From NCBI GenBank assembly GCA_045538425.1, contig JAZSRJ010000034.1, positions 1 to 30,819 on the forward strand: a stretch of DNA of 30,819 nt. The letters run 5' to 3'. Positions 8,207-17,605 of the stretch are shown here, piece after piece. The notes beneath the pieces are model-generated. The model was not told the DNA's origin. It worked only from the letters and a program-made list of their open reading frames with translations, and searched no databases. Numbering within the stretch: the first letter of the stretch is position 1; each line of letters starts with the position of its first letter. The stretch is from CALVJJ01 sp045538425 (lineage in GTDB: Bacteria; Bacillota; Clostridia; Christensenellales; UBA1242). Both the position numbers and the translations under genes were made by a program.

Positions 8207-8207
8207 T
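8180..8207 (+). promoter_or_regulatory. Possible internal promoter for recA
   Basis: TTGCTT (8180-8185) and TATAAT (8202-8207) are 16 nt apart, directly after the hairpin in cinA. Transcription would begin near 8214, which is downstream of the ATG at 8206 but upstream of the site GAGAGG (8228-8233). If real, it would give recA its own transcript and force a start inside the annotated frame. No SOS operator is visible at this position. Confidence 0.35.
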
Positions 8208-9237
8208 GTATAAAACTAATGTTCGAAGAGAGGTTAAAATAGACGAAAATAAGAAGAAATTGTTAGATCAAGCTATTTTGCAAATTGAAAAGCAATTTGG
8301 TAAAGGTTCTATTATGAAATTGGGTGATCAATCTGTTAATTCTTCAATTGAAGTGATCCCAACAGGTTGTTTGACACTAGATGCTGCTTTAGGTATTGGA
8401 GGAATTCCAAGAGGCAGAATTATTGAGGTATATGGACCTGAAAGTAGTGGTAAAACAACGGTTGCATTGCACATGGTTGCAGAAGCTCAAAAACAAGGTG
8501 GTACAGCAGCGTTTATTGATGCTGAACATGCTCTTGATCCTAGTTATGCAAAAGCGTTGGGTGTTAATACAGATGAATTGTTTATTGCACAGCCAGATAC
8601 TGGAGAGCAAGCTCTAGAGATCTGTCAAACATTGGTTAGAAGCGGTGCGGTAGATATTGTTATTGTTGACTCAGTTGCTGCACTTACTCCAAAAGCAGAA
8701 ATTGATGGAGAAATGGGTGATAGTCATATGGGATTGCAAGCAAGACTTATGAGTCAAGCTTTAAGAATTTTGACACCTATTACCAATAAAAGCAAAACGG
8801 TAATTGTATTTATCAACCAACTTAGAGAAAAAATTGGTGTTATGTTTGGCAATCCAGAAACTACAACTGGTGGTAAAGCATTGAAGTTCTATTCTAGTAT
8901 TCGTATGGATGTTAGAAAAGTAGATACCATTAAAGATGGTGATAGTGTTATTGGTAACAAAACAAAAGTAAAAATTGTTAAAAACAAAATGGCTCCTCCA
9001 TTCAAAGTGGCAGAGTTTGAAATCATGTATGGTAAGGGTATTAGTAAAGTTGGATGTCTTATTGATACAGCTGTAGCCAACAACATTATTCAAAAGAGTG
9101 GAGCATGGTATTCTTACAATGGAGAAAAGATTGGTCAAGGTAAAGAAAATACAAAAGCATACCTAGAATCTAATGCAGAATTGCTTGCTGAGATTGATCA
9201 ATTGGTAAGAGATACGATCTTTAACAAATCAAAATAA
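8206..9237 (+). CDS. recA: Recombinase RecA
   Basis: The central homologous recombination protein and LexA coprotease, 343 residues as drawn. Walker A GPESSGKT (77-84), Walker B IVIVD (151-155) and the L2 loop region NQLREKIGVMFGNPETTTGG (204-223) are all canonical. The acidic C-terminal tail seen in many RecA proteins is short here (ends FNKSK). The start is uncertain. The ATG at 8206 overlaps the cinA stop and gives an extra leader MYKTNVRREVK. The usual family start would fall on the codon at 8239, which is ATA, preceded by GAGAGG 5 nt upstream. Last gene of the ftsK operon; a bidirectional terminator follows. Confidence 0.97.
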   Translation: MYKTNVRREVKIDENKKKLLDQAILQIEKQFGKGSIMKLGDQSVNSSIEVIPTGCLTLDAALGIGGIPRGRIIEVYGPESSGKTTVALHMVAEAQKQGGTAAFIDAEHALDPSYAKALGVNTDELFIAQPDTGEQALEICQTLVRSGAVDIVIVDSVAALTPKAEIDGEMGDSHMGLQARLMSQALRILTPITNKSKTVIVFINQLREKIGVMFGNPETTTGGKALKFYSSIRMDVRKVDTIKDGDSVIGNKTKVKIVKNKMAPPFKVAEFEIMYGKGISKVGCLIDTAVANNIIQKSGAWYSYNGEKIGQGKENTKAYLESNAELLAEIDQLVRDTIFNKSK

Positions 9238-9242
9238 AAAGT

Positions 9243-9268
9243 GCTTGGGATCTATCCAAGCCTTTTTT
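9243..9268. terminator. Bidirectional terminator between recA and the penicillin-binding protein gene
   Basis: GCTTGG (9243-9248) pairs with CCAAGC (9256-9261), followed by TTTTTT on the plus strand. On the minus strand the preceding A-rich bases give a T tail. The penicillin-binding protein stop overlaps the T run. Confidence 0.85.
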
Positions 9269-11573
9269 ATTGAAACAAGAATGAGAAATCACTAACGGTT
9301 GGTTGATTGATGATTTTTTTCATGTTTGTTTCTTTTTTTGGTATTTTGATTGTAATTTGATTTGATTTCGATATTGTTGTATTATTGGATTTTTTGACTA
9401 GATAATAATGATATATATCATCATATTCAATGTTATTGTCAAAAAGTGTAACAATATTGTCTTTTTCGTCAACAATTTCTATGATTGTATCTTTGTTGTT
9501 TTTGTTTATTTTGTGGATTTCGTATTGAAACATTTTATTAGCCTGGAATTGAATGGTGACCTGATTATTAGTGAAATTTGCTTGCAATTTTTCTTCTGTT
9601 TCGTAATTGCTAGTTGGTATACTATCGATATAGCGAGTTGCAACTGGTATGGATAAAGTATATCGATCAGCAAGATATTCTGGAGCAACTTGTATTACAT
9701 GTTGATCATCGTATACAGTTTGGTCTATATGGATCGTGGATACACTATTTGGTATTGTAAAGTTGTCAGGGGGAGTTGTGTAGTATTGTTCAAAACAGTT
9801 GGCTATAAAAGCTGTTGCCATTGTTCCACCATTGTTGTTGCTTGGTAAGGTGTATTCTTTTTGATTAGAATAATTGCCATACCAAACGCCCATGGTATCT
9901 TGGGTTGTATAAGCAATACTGATAGCATCACTATTATTGTTAGATCCAGGTATGGCAACTGTTCCAGTTTTGCCAGCGATTGCAAAAGGCAATTGACTTA
10001 ATTTCCTACTTGTTCCACTCTTTACACCTTCTATCAACATGTCAGTCATAAGATACGCAGAATCATCTCCCATAACATTCTTTGATTCTTGATGATTTTG
10101 ATAGATCACGATGTCATTTTTTGTTGTAATTTTTTTGATAAAACTACTTTTTATATACTGACCATTTCGACTAAAAGGCAAATAACTATTCGTTAGATCT
10201 TTGAGAGTTGTACCATCTGTAAATCCTCCTAAGGCAATAGCATATCCTTTGTCTTGTGGTGAAAACTCTATGCCTGCTTGGTTTGCAAACGATTTGCATT
10301 CTTCAATTCCTATACATTGCATTAATTTGACCGCTGGGATATTGAGACTTTTAGCAACAGCATATTTTGCGGTTACATAACCATGTTCTTGATAACCTAG
10401 ATTATGTGGGGTGTAGTTGTCCACTGTTATTGTCTCATCGAGTATGTAACTATCAGGAGCAATGATCCCTTTTTCTAGAGCAGGGGCATATACAAGAATT
10501 GGTTTGATAGCACTACCTGGTTGTCTCTTAAAATTGGTTAAGTCGTAATTGGATCTACCAGCATATGCTTTGACACCACCAGTTTTGTTGTCTAGGAAGA
10601 TGGCTAAACCATCGGCTACGTGACCATGTTGATTAGGGATGTCATATTGATGACTATGCATATTTTGGTAAAGTATTTGCTGTGCTTGATCATCATAGTA
10701 TGTATAGATTTTGTATCCGCCAACGGCAATTTCATTTTCTGTTTTTTCTAAGATTTGACAAGCGTCAAGCATAACTCCTTTGTAATACAGACGAGAATAT
10801 CCAATATGGTCATCTTGCATATTAATTGTTGGTTGTTCGGCGATTGCTAAGTTGTATTGATCTTGTGTTATTTTTTCATCTTTTAACATTTCTTTTAAGA
10901 CAAGGTTGCGTCTAGCAATCGAATGTTCATATTGATATCTTGGAGAGTAATAAGCAGGGGATTTGATCATCCCTGCAAGCATGGCACATTCTCCAAGAGT
11001 TAGGTCTTGTACTGGCTTATTAAAATATACTTGACTTGCTTTTGAGATGCCATATGCATTCTCTCCAAAATATATGATGTTGAGGTATATTTCTAATATT
11101 TCATCTTTACTAAATTCTTGTTCTAATTTTGCAGTAAGAGCAATTTCTTTTAATTTTCTCGTAATGGTTTTTTGATTGGTTAGATGTGTGTTTTTAATGA
11201 GTTGTTGACTAATGGTGCTGGCTCCTTCAGCAAAAGAACCTTTTCTAATATTGTTGTACATAGCTTTGATCATTCGTTTGTAGTTGAGTCCATGATGTTT
11301 GTAAAAATCTTTATCCTCAATAGAGATAAATGCGTTTTTGAGATGAGTTGGTATTTGGTCTATATTCAAATTGTCTTTATGTGTAATTTGTAATTGTTTG
11401 ATTCGTTGATTATGATCATCCAACAACTCTGTTTGTGCGTTGAGAGTAATCAGTGTTTCTTTAGAAAAATTGACGTTTTTTGTTGTTTGATAATAAAAGA
11501 TTGCAGCACTTGCGAACAAAATAATCCCAATCACTGTGAGTGCGGTCATTGACCATACAAGTATTTTCTTCAT
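9267..11573 (-). CDS. Class A penicillin-binding protein (transglycosylase/transpeptidase)
   Basis: A bifunctional peptidoglycan polymerase and crosslinker of 768 residues anchored by one N-terminal helix (about 4-27). The GT51 glycosyltransferase domain (about 55-225) has EDKDFYKHHG with catalytic Glu86, then GASTISQQL and the EIYLN segment. The transpeptidase domain has PGSAIKP (nucleophile Ser354, Lys357), KSLN (Ser409) and KTGT (Lys535). A C-terminal extension after about residue 620 looks like one or two beta-rich repeats, a usual place for fibronectin-type or PASTA-like modules, but I do not recognise it. The start has AGGAG 7 nt upstream. It is monocistronic and read against its neighbours. 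Family membership is firm; the exact paralogue (PBP1a or PBP2-like) is not settled. Confidence 0.93.
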   Translation of the reverse strand: MKKILVWSMTALTVIGIILFASAAIFYYQTTKNVNFSKETLITLNAQTELLDDHNQRIKQLQITHKDNLNIDQIPTHLKNAFISIEDKDFYKHHGLNYKRMIKAMYNNIRKGSFAEGASTISQQLIKNTHLTNQKTITRKLKEIALTAKLEQEFSKDEILEIYLNIIYFGENAYGISKASQVYFNKPVQDLTLGECAMLAGMIKSPAYYSPRYQYEHSIARRNLVLKEMLKDEKITQDQYNLAIAEQPTINMQDDHIGYSRLYYKGVMLDACQILEKTENEIAVGGYKIYTYYDDQAQQILYQNMHSHQYDIPNQHGHVADGLAIFLDNKTGGVKAYAGRSNYDLTNFKRQPGSAIKPILVYAPALEKGIIAPDSYILDETITVDNYTPHNLGYQEHGYVTAKYAVAKSLNIPAVKLMQCIGIEECKSFANQAGIEFSPQDKGYAIALGGFTDGTTLKDLTNSYLPFSRNGQYIKSSFIKKITTKNDIVIYQNHQESKNVMGDDSAYLMTDMLIEGVKSGTSRKLSQLPFAIAGKTGTVAIPGSNNNSDAISIAYTTQDTMGVWYGNYSNQKEYTLPSNNNGGTMATAFIANCFEQYYTTPPDNFTIPNSVSTIHIDQTVYDDQHVIQVAPEYLADRYTLSIPVATRYIDSIPTSNYETEEKLQANFTNNQVTIQFQANKMFQYEIHKINKNNKDTIIEIVDEKDNIVTLFDNNIEYDDIYHYYLVKKSNNTTISKSNQITIKIPKKETNMKKIINQPTVSDFSFLFQ

Positions 11574-11611
11574 AAAAAACTCCTGCTATAGTTTGGCAAA
11601 AAAACACGGAC

Positions 11612-11620
11612 AATATAACA
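11612..11620 (-). promoter_or_regulatory. Candidate promoter of the penicillin-binding protein gene
   Basis: On the minus strand there is an extended -10 of the form TGnTATATT (11612-11620) about 40 nt before the start codon, without a good -35. The divergent miaB promoter lies about 65 nt away. Confidence 0.4.
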
Positions 11621-11684
11621 TCATTACAGGTATTGGAAAATATTAACAAAGCATATTTTGATATCCAAATTAAGAAAAAATGCC

Positions 11685-11713
11685 TTGTCTTAATTTTTAT
11701 TTTATAGTATACT
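11685..11713 (+). promoter_or_regulatory. Sigma-A promoter of the miaB-mutS-mutL-miaA operon
   Basis: TTGTCT (11685-11690), a 17-nt spacer, and TATACT (11708-11713). Transcription would begin near 11720. This excludes the in-frame ATG at 11714 as a start and supports the one at 11744. Confidence 0.75.
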
Positions 11714-11743
11714 ATGTTATATGTGATTATATGGAGACAAAAG

Positions 11744-13060
11744 ATGACTAAGTATTATTATATCAAAACGTATGGATGCCAAATGAATGTTCATGAAAGT
11801 GAAAAGTTGGCAGGGATGTTACAATCACTTGGATATCAATCAACAGAAAAAGAACAACAAGCAGATGTAATCGTGTTCAATACTTGTTGTATTAGAGATG
11901 GTGCCGAAACAAAAGTTTTGGGCAACATTGGGGCTTTGAAAAAACTAAAAAAACAAAATCCTAAGTTGATTATCGCAATATGTGGATGTATGACTCAACA
12001 ACAAAAAAGAGTGGATGAGATTAGAAAAAAATTCCCTTATGTTAACATTGTATTTGGGACACACAACTTACATGAGTTTAAGACATATTTGTTAACTTAT
12101 CAAGAGACAAAAAAGAATCTTTATGAGGTCTGGGAAAAAGAAAAAGCCATTGATGAGGATGTGGAGATGTATCGTACAAGTGGGTACAATGCATGGGTCA
12201 ACATCATGTATGGTTGCAATAATTTTTGCTCATATTGTATTGTGCCTTATGTAAGAGGTAGAGAAAGAAGCAGGAATATGCAAGACATCCATAATGAAGT
12301 ACAACAATTGGTTAAGGATGGTTACAAAATCATAACATTGCTTGGACAAAATGTGAATAGTTATGGCAATGATATTGATGATCCTAATGTTACTTTTGCA
12401 AAATTGTTAGAAGATTTGTGCTCCATTGAGGGAGATTTTAGAATAAAATTCATGTCTTCACATCCAAAGGATTTGACAGATGAAGTGATTAGAGTGATTG
12501 CATCCAATCCAAAGATGAGCAAAACAATTCACCTTCCTGTACAATCTGGAAGCAATGCAATACTTAAAGCCATGAATAGAAGATATACTGTCGAACATTA
12601 TTTGACACTCATTGAAAAAATTAAAACAACAGTACCTAATTATCGTATAACGACAGATATGATTGTTGGTTTTCCTGGTGAAACAGAAGAAGATTTTTTA
12701 GCAACCTATCACTTGGTAGAAAAAGTAAGATATAGTGGAGTCTTTGGTTTTATGTATTCACCACGTACGGGTACAGTGGCTGCATCTATGCCTAATCAAG
12801 TAGAACAATCTATCAAAAATGATAGAGTGAATCGATTACTTACTTTGTCAAAACGAATTGTGCAAGAGCAAACATTAGAATTTGTTGATACCACACAAGA
12901 AGTGTTGATAGAAAAACAAAATGAAGATGGTACATATCTAGGCATTATGGATTGTGGCAAAGATATTATGATTACAAGTAAAAGCTGTCCTATAGGTCAA
13001 TATTGTATGGTTCATGTTGAAAAAAGAATCAACAATCAATTATGGGGTAGTTTGGAATAA
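11744..13060 (+). CDS. miaB: tRNA-2-methylthio-N6-dimethylallyladenosine synthase MiaB
   Basis: A radical-SAM methylthiotransferase that converts i6A37 to ms2i6A37 in tRNAs reading codons that begin with U. The N-terminal domain has the cluster cysteines C12 (TYGCQMN), C48 and C82 (GCM). The radical-SAM motif CNNFCSYC gives C158, C162 and C165. The C-terminal TRAM domain is expected in the last 65 residues. An upstream in-frame ATG at 11714 lies directly behind the -10 box and lacks a Shine-Dalgarno, while the ATG at 11744 has GGAGA 6 nt upstream and starts the family-typical MTKYYYIKTYGCQMN, so I use it (438 residues). MiaA, which makes its substrate, is encoded three genes downstream in the same operon. 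Confidence 0.95.
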   Translation: MTKYYYIKTYGCQMNVHESEKLAGMLQSLGYQSTEKEQQADVIVFNTCCIRDGAETKVLGNIGALKKLKKQNPKLIIAICGCMTQQQKRVDEIRKKFPYVNIVFGTHNLHEFKTYLLTYQETKKNLYEVWEKEKAIDEDVEMYRTSGYNAWVNIMYGCNNFCSYCIVPYVRGRERSRNMQDIHNEVQQLVKDGYKIITLLGQNVNSYGNDIDDPNVTFAKLLEDLCSIEGDFRIKFMSSHPKDLTDEVIRVIASNPKMSKTIHLPVQSGSNAILKAMNRRYTVEHYLTLIEKIKTTVPNYRITTDMIVGFPGETEEDFLATYHLVEKVRYSGVFGFMYSPRTGTVAASMPNQVEQSIKNDRVNRLLTLSKRIVQEQTLEFVDTTQEVLIEKQNEDGTYLGIMDCGKDIMITSKSCPIGQYCMVHVEKRINNQLWGSLE

Positions 13061-13069
13061 GGAGAAAAT

Positions 13070-15655
13070 ATGGGATTATCACCAATGATGACACAATACT
13101 TGCAAACCAAAGAAAAATATAAAAATGCTTTGCTTTTTTATAGACTTGGTGATTTTTATGAAATGTTTTTTGACGATGCAATTATTGCTAGTAGGGTTTT
13201 AGAACTGACTCTCACAGGGAGAGATTGTGGTTTGGAAGAAAGAGCACCTATGTGTGGAGTTCCGCATCATGCAGTGGAGACCTATCTAGCAAAGTTAATT
13301 CAAGCCGGTTATAGTGTTGCTATTTGTGAGCAAATGACTGAACCTGAAAAGGGAAAAATGGTAGAACGTGATGTTGTCAGAGTTGTGACGCCAGGTACAG
13401 TCATGGAAAATACCATTCTAGATGAAAAGAAAAACAATTTTATTGCTTCTTTATATTGCAAAGGTGGATCATTTGGAATCGCATTTGCAGATATTACTAC
13501 TGGCGAAACGTATGTTAATGGATATAATGGTGCAGATGTTGTAACAAAATTAAATGATGTATTGGTTACGATGCATCCAAGTGAAATTTTGTCAAATATA
13601 GAAGCAAAAGAAATAGAAACATTGCTTCCTGTTGCAAAATTGCAAGCAATTCCTCCTTTTTCTTATCAAGAACAAGATTGGTATGAGTTTGGCCGTTCGT
13701 TTGATCTTATCAAAGGACAATACGGCAACGAAACAAAAAGTTTAGGTATTACGGACAAAGAGGAGTTGGTGATTGCATTTGGGGTATTGTTACAATATCT
13801 AAAAGATACACAAAAAAGAAGTCTAGATCACCTTAAAAAAGTTGAGATTATCCAAAATGAAGAATATCTCAATATGGATATGAACACAAGACGCAATCTT
13901 GAGTTGCTTGAAAGTCTAAAAGAACGTAAAAAATACGGATCTCTACTTTGGCTGTTAGACAAAACAAAAACAGCAATGGGTGGAAGATTGATTCGCTCTT
14001 GGATTGATCGACCTTTGTACCATTATCAAACAATCAATCGTAGATTGCAAGCAGTAAAAGAATTGGTGCAAAATGTGTACAATAGACAAACTTTGACAGA
14101 AGTCCTTCACAATGTATATGATATTGAAAGATTGGCGGGTAAGGTAAGTTATGGATCAGTGACACCAAGAGATTGTATTTCACTTGGAAAATCTTTATCC
14201 AATTTGCCTTCAATCAAACAATATATGGCTGAATTCAAGTCAACCATGTTAAAAAACATCAATAGTGGCATTTTGTCTTTTGAAGAATTGACAACACTTC
14301 TTAACAATGCGTTTGTAGAATCTCCACCTCTCAATCTAAAAGAAGGTGGCTATATTAGAAAAGGATTTAATCCACAACTAGATGAACTGATCGATCTAGC
14401 TGAGAATGGAATGAAAATGATCCTTGCGCTAGAAGCGAATGAAAAAGAGAAAACAGGTATTAAAAACTTAAAAATTGCTTACAATAAAGTCTTTGGTTAT
14501 TATGTCGAAATACCTAAGAGTCAACAAGAATTTGTGCCATATCATTATGTTAGAAAACAAACTACTGTTAATTCAGAACGTTATATATTTGAAGAGTTAA
14601 AAGTTCTAGAAGATAAAATGATGCACGCAAAAGATCAACGCTTACAAATGGAGCAAGCCATCTTTAACAGCATCAAAGAGGTATTAAAGGACAATATTAC
14701 AAAATTGCAATCAACAGCAAAAAATGTTGCCATGCTAGATGTATTGCTTTCTTTTGCAAATGTGGCAATTGAAAAGAACTATGTTATGCCTAACATTGTG
14801 CAAGATGAAAGTGTAATTAAAATTGTAGATGGACGTCATCCAGTCGTAGAGGCTATTCTTAAGAATGAGCAGTTCGTTCCTAATGATACCAATCTTGACA
14901 ATCAAGACAATCGCACAATGATTATTACTGGTCCTAATATGGCTGGTAAGAGTACATATATGAGACAAGTTGCATTAATTACTTTAATGGCACATATTGG
15001 ATGTTTTGTGCCAGCAAAAAGTGCTACAATTGGTCTTACAGATCGAATTTTTACACGTATTGGTGCAAGCGATGATTTGGCTTCTGGTCAAAGTACTTTT
15101 ATGGTCGAGATGATGGAAGTGAGCAATATTATTAAAAATGCGACCAATAATAGTTTGATTATTCTAGACGAGGTAGGACGAGGAACTAGTACATTTGATG
15201 GATTGAGTATTGCTCAAAGTGTTATGGAATATCTTGCTATTCACTTAAAAGCAAAAACATTATTTGCGACACACTATCACGAATTGACGGATTTGGAAGG
15301 CAAATTAGATGGTGTAAAAAACTACAAAGTCAGTGTAAAAGAATACAACAATTCTATTATCTTCCTTCGTAAAATTGTCAGAGGTGGTGCTAATAGAAGT
15401 TTTGGTATTGAAGTAGCTGGACTTGCAGGACTTCCAGAGGAAATTCTTACAAGAAGTAGAGAGTTGCTTCACGAATTGGAACAAAAGTCTATGATGACAT
15501 TATCCCAAACAGTGAAGCATCAAGAGGTTGAACAAGTAAAGACTGCAAAAACAGCTAATCAAATATTGTTAGAATTAAAAGATATTGACATCAATACTTT
15601 GACGCCGTTGGCTGCATTTGAGATACTATGCAGTCTGGTACAAAAGGCAAAATAA
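13070..15655 (+). CDS. mutS: DNA mismatch repair protein MutS
   Basis: An 861-residue mismatch sensor of the MutS1 type. The N-terminal mismatch-reading motif is GDFYEMF, with the Phe-X-Glu pair F29/E31. A connector, lever and clamp region follow. The C-terminal ABC-type ATPase has Walker A GPNMAGKS (621-628) followed by TYMRQ, the signature region with SQSTF-like GQSTFMVEM, and Walker B IILDEVGRGTS. An extra hydrophilic tail of about 60 residues follows, as in other bacterial MutS proteins. The start has AAGGAG 8 nt upstream. Only 9 nt separate it from miaB and 12 nt from mutL, its functional partner. Confidence 0.97.
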   Translation: MGLSPMMTQYLQTKEKYKNALLFYRLGDFYEMFFDDAIIASRVLELTLTGRDCGLEERAPMCGVPHHAVETYLAKLIQAGYSVAICEQMTEPEKGKMVERDVVRVVTPGTVMENTILDEKKNNFIASLYCKGGSFGIAFADITTGETYVNGYNGADVVTKLNDVLVTMHPSEILSNIEAKEIETLLPVAKLQAIPPFSYQEQDWYEFGRSFDLIKGQYGNETKSLGITDKEELVIAFGVLLQYLKDTQKRSLDHLKKVEIIQNEEYLNMDMNTRRNLELLESLKERKKYGSLLWLLDKTKTAMGGRLIRSWIDRPLYHYQTINRRLQAVKELVQNVYNRQTLTEVLHNVYDIERLAGKVSYGSVTPRDCISLGKSLSNLPSIKQYMAEFKSTMLKNINSGILSFEELTTLLNNAFVESPPLNLKEGGYIRKGFNPQLDELIDLAENGMKMILALEANEKEKTGIKNLKIAYNKVFGYYVEIPKSQQEFVPYHYVRKQTTVNSERYIFEELKVLEDKMMHAKDQRLQMEQAIFNSIKEVLKDNITKLQSTAKNVAMLDVLLSFANVAIEKNYVMPNIVQDESVIKIVDGRHPVVEAILKNEQFVPNDTNLDNQDNRTMIITGPNMAGKSTYMRQVALITLMAHIGCFVPAKSATIGLTDRIFTRIGASDDLASGQSTFMVEMMEVSNIIKNATNNSLIILDEVGRGTSTFDGLSIAQSVMEYLAIHLKAKTLFATHYHELTDLEGKLDGVKNYKVSVKEYNNSIIFLRKIVRGGANRSFGIEVAGLAGLPEEILTRSRELLHELEQKSMMTLSQTVKHQEVEQVKTAKTANQILLELKDIDINTLTPLAAFEILCSLVQKAK

Positions 15656-15667
15656 AAGGAGAATTTT

Positions 15668-17605
15668 ATGGCAAAAATTAATGTGTTAGATAGATCTATA
15701 TTTTCTAAGATTGCAGCTGGTGAAGTTGTAGAACGTCCTAGCAGTGTGATCAAAGAAATGGTAGAGAATAGCATTGATGCAGGGTCTACACAAATCACCA
15801 TCGAAATCAAACAAGGTGGTATTGATTTAATTAAAGTAAGTGACAATGGTTGTGGAATAGAGTCTGTTGATTTTCATAATGCATTTTTACCTCATGCAAC
15901 AAGTAAAATTTGTAAAGTAGAAGATTTGGAATCTATTGCTACACTTGGTTTTCGTGGAGAAGCTCTTAGCAGTATTGCAGCTGTTAGTAAAGTAACACTT
16001 ACTTCAAAAGTAAAAAATCATGATCTTGGGTATACAATGACCATTGCCAATGGTGAAGTAGAAGAAGAACATGAAGTTGGCTGTCCTGATGGTACAGTCA
16101 TTAGTGCAAGTGATTTGTTTTATTGCGTGCCAGCTAGACGTAAGTTTTTGAAAAAGCCAAAACTAGAGGAAGCAGAATGCACCAATATTGTAAGTCGTTT
16201 GATTTTAGCCAATCCTAATATAGCAATCAAATACATTGCCGATGAAAAAACCATTTTTCAATCAACAGGTAGTGGATTGAAAGATGCAATCTTCTGTGTT
16301 TATGGAAAGAATTTCGTTGATCAAATGGTTCCAATTCAACACAATGATGGATGTATTGCTTTTGATGGCTTCATTTCAAAACCACATTTTATTAAGGCAA
16401 ATCGTACTTACCAAACTTTAATTATCAATGGGAGATATGTTATCAATAGCCAAATTGCGGCAGCCGTATACAAGGCTTATGAAGGCTTTTTAATGAAAGG
16501 TGGTTTTCCAATATTTGTGATTAATATGAATATTCCACTTGATAAAATTGATGTCAATGTACATCCTAACAAGTTGGAAGTAAAATTTGAAGATAGTTCT
16601 TATATTTTTGGACTTATCTTGCGTATGGTTGCGGATACGTTGCATCAAATGAGTCATATTCAAAAATTGGAAGAAAATAATAGAAGACTAGAAGAAGTTT
16701 TTGGAAAAACTGAAGAAGTAAAACCTGTGGTTGCTCCAGTAAAAACTGAGACATCTAGTTATCAATTCAATCCACAATTAAAGGAAGTTAGTATCTATTC
16801 AACAGTGGAAGATGTGCCACAAAAAGTAGAACCAACACCAACAGTGTCTAGTCAATCTAATAGCGAACAACGAAAAGATGATGCGATACGTATGCAACAA
16901 TATAGTTCATTTTTTGATACAAGACAAAGCGTGTTAAAAAGTGACAATGGGTTACTAGCAGACTTGACAAAACACATAAAACAACAAGAACAAACAACAC
17001 AAGTTCAGGAAGAAATTAAAGATCTTAATATCAAAGATTACAAACAAGTTGGCATTGTATTCAATACATATATTCTTATTGAAAAAGGTGATAAAATGCT
17101 TGTTATTGACCAACATGCTGGTCATGAAAGAATTTTGTACGATAGATTCAAAAAAGATTATGAAGATAGTGAAATTGCGATTCAAGATCTACTTGTGCCA
17201 TATATGATGGAATTGAATTCTATCGAATATGCATTTGTCATGGAACATAAAGATGTTTTTGAGAAGTTGGGGATGTCCATTGATTCTTTTGGAGATCATT
17301 CTATCAAAATCAGTAGTGTTCCGCTAGTATTAAAGAATATAGATTTTCAAGAATACATGAATTCAATCTTAAAAGATATCAATCAAATTGCTGTTAAAAA
17401 AGCGGACATGTTAGAAGATTTTTTGGCTCGTACAGCTTGTCGCAGTGCCGTAAAAGCCAATGATATCTTGGGACAAGAAGAAGTAGATATTTTGATCAAG
17501 ATGCTTGGACAACAAGATCAAGTATTGTTGTGCCCACATGGTAGACCAATTGTGGTAGAAGTGTCAAAGAAGGAGATGGAAAAATGGTTCAAAAGAATTG
17601 TCTAG
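15668..17605 (+). CDS. mutL: DNA mismatch repair protein MutL (endonuclease type)
   Basis: The mismatch repair matchmaker and nicking enzyme, 645 residues. The GHKL ATPase has MVENSIDAG (31-39), DNGCGI (59-64) and GFRGEAL (94-100). A variable linker (about 335-450) follows. The C-terminal endonuclease domain keeps the metal motif DQHAGHERI (481-489, canonical DQHAAHERI, one Ala to Gly change), ACRSAVKAND (590-599) and CPHGRP (622-627). An endonuclease-active MutL is the expected form in bacteria without MutH, so nicking is intrinsic here. The start has AAAGGAG 8 nt upstream. Its end overlaps miaA by 22 nt. Confidence 0.97.
   Translation: MAKINVLDRSIFSKIAAGEVVERPSSVIKEMVENSIDAGSTQITIEIKQGGIDLIKVSDNGCGIESVDFHNAFLPHATSKICKVEDLESIATLGFRGEALSSIAAVSKVTLTSKVKNHDLGYTMTIANGEVEEEHEVGCPDGTVISASDLFYCVPARRKFLKKPKLEEAECTNIVSRLILANPNIAIKYIADEKTIFQSTGSGLKDAIFCVYGKNFVDQMVPIQHNDGCIAFDGFISKPHFIKANRTYQTLIINGRYVINSQIAAAVYKAYEGFLMKGGFPIFVINMNIPLDKIDVNVHPNKLEVKFEDSSYIFGLILRMVADTLHQMSHIQKLEENNRRLEEVFGKTEEVKPVVAPVKTETSSYQFNPQLKEVSIYSTVEDVPQKVEPTPTVSSQSNSEQRKDDAIRMQQYSSFFDTRQSVLKSDNGLLADLTKHIKQQEQTTQVQEEIKDLNIKDYKQVGIVFNTYILIEKGDKMLVIDQHAGHERILYDRFKKDYEDSEIAIQDLLVPYMMELNSIEYAFVMEHKDVFEKLGMSIDSFGDHSIKISSVPLVLKNIDFQEYMNSILKDINQIAVKKADMLEDFLARTACRSAVKANDILGQEEVDILIKMLGQQDQVLLCPHGRPIVVEVSKKEMEKWFKRIV

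Noticed and set aside
8206..9237. Intein or insertion in RecA
   Set aside because: The protein is continuous and of normal length, with all motifs at the usual spacing.
11714..11743. Ten-codon N-terminal extension of MiaB
   Set aside because: The ATG at 11714 directly follows the -10 box and has no Shine-Dalgarno. The ATG at 11744 has GGAGA and gives the family-typical N-terminus.
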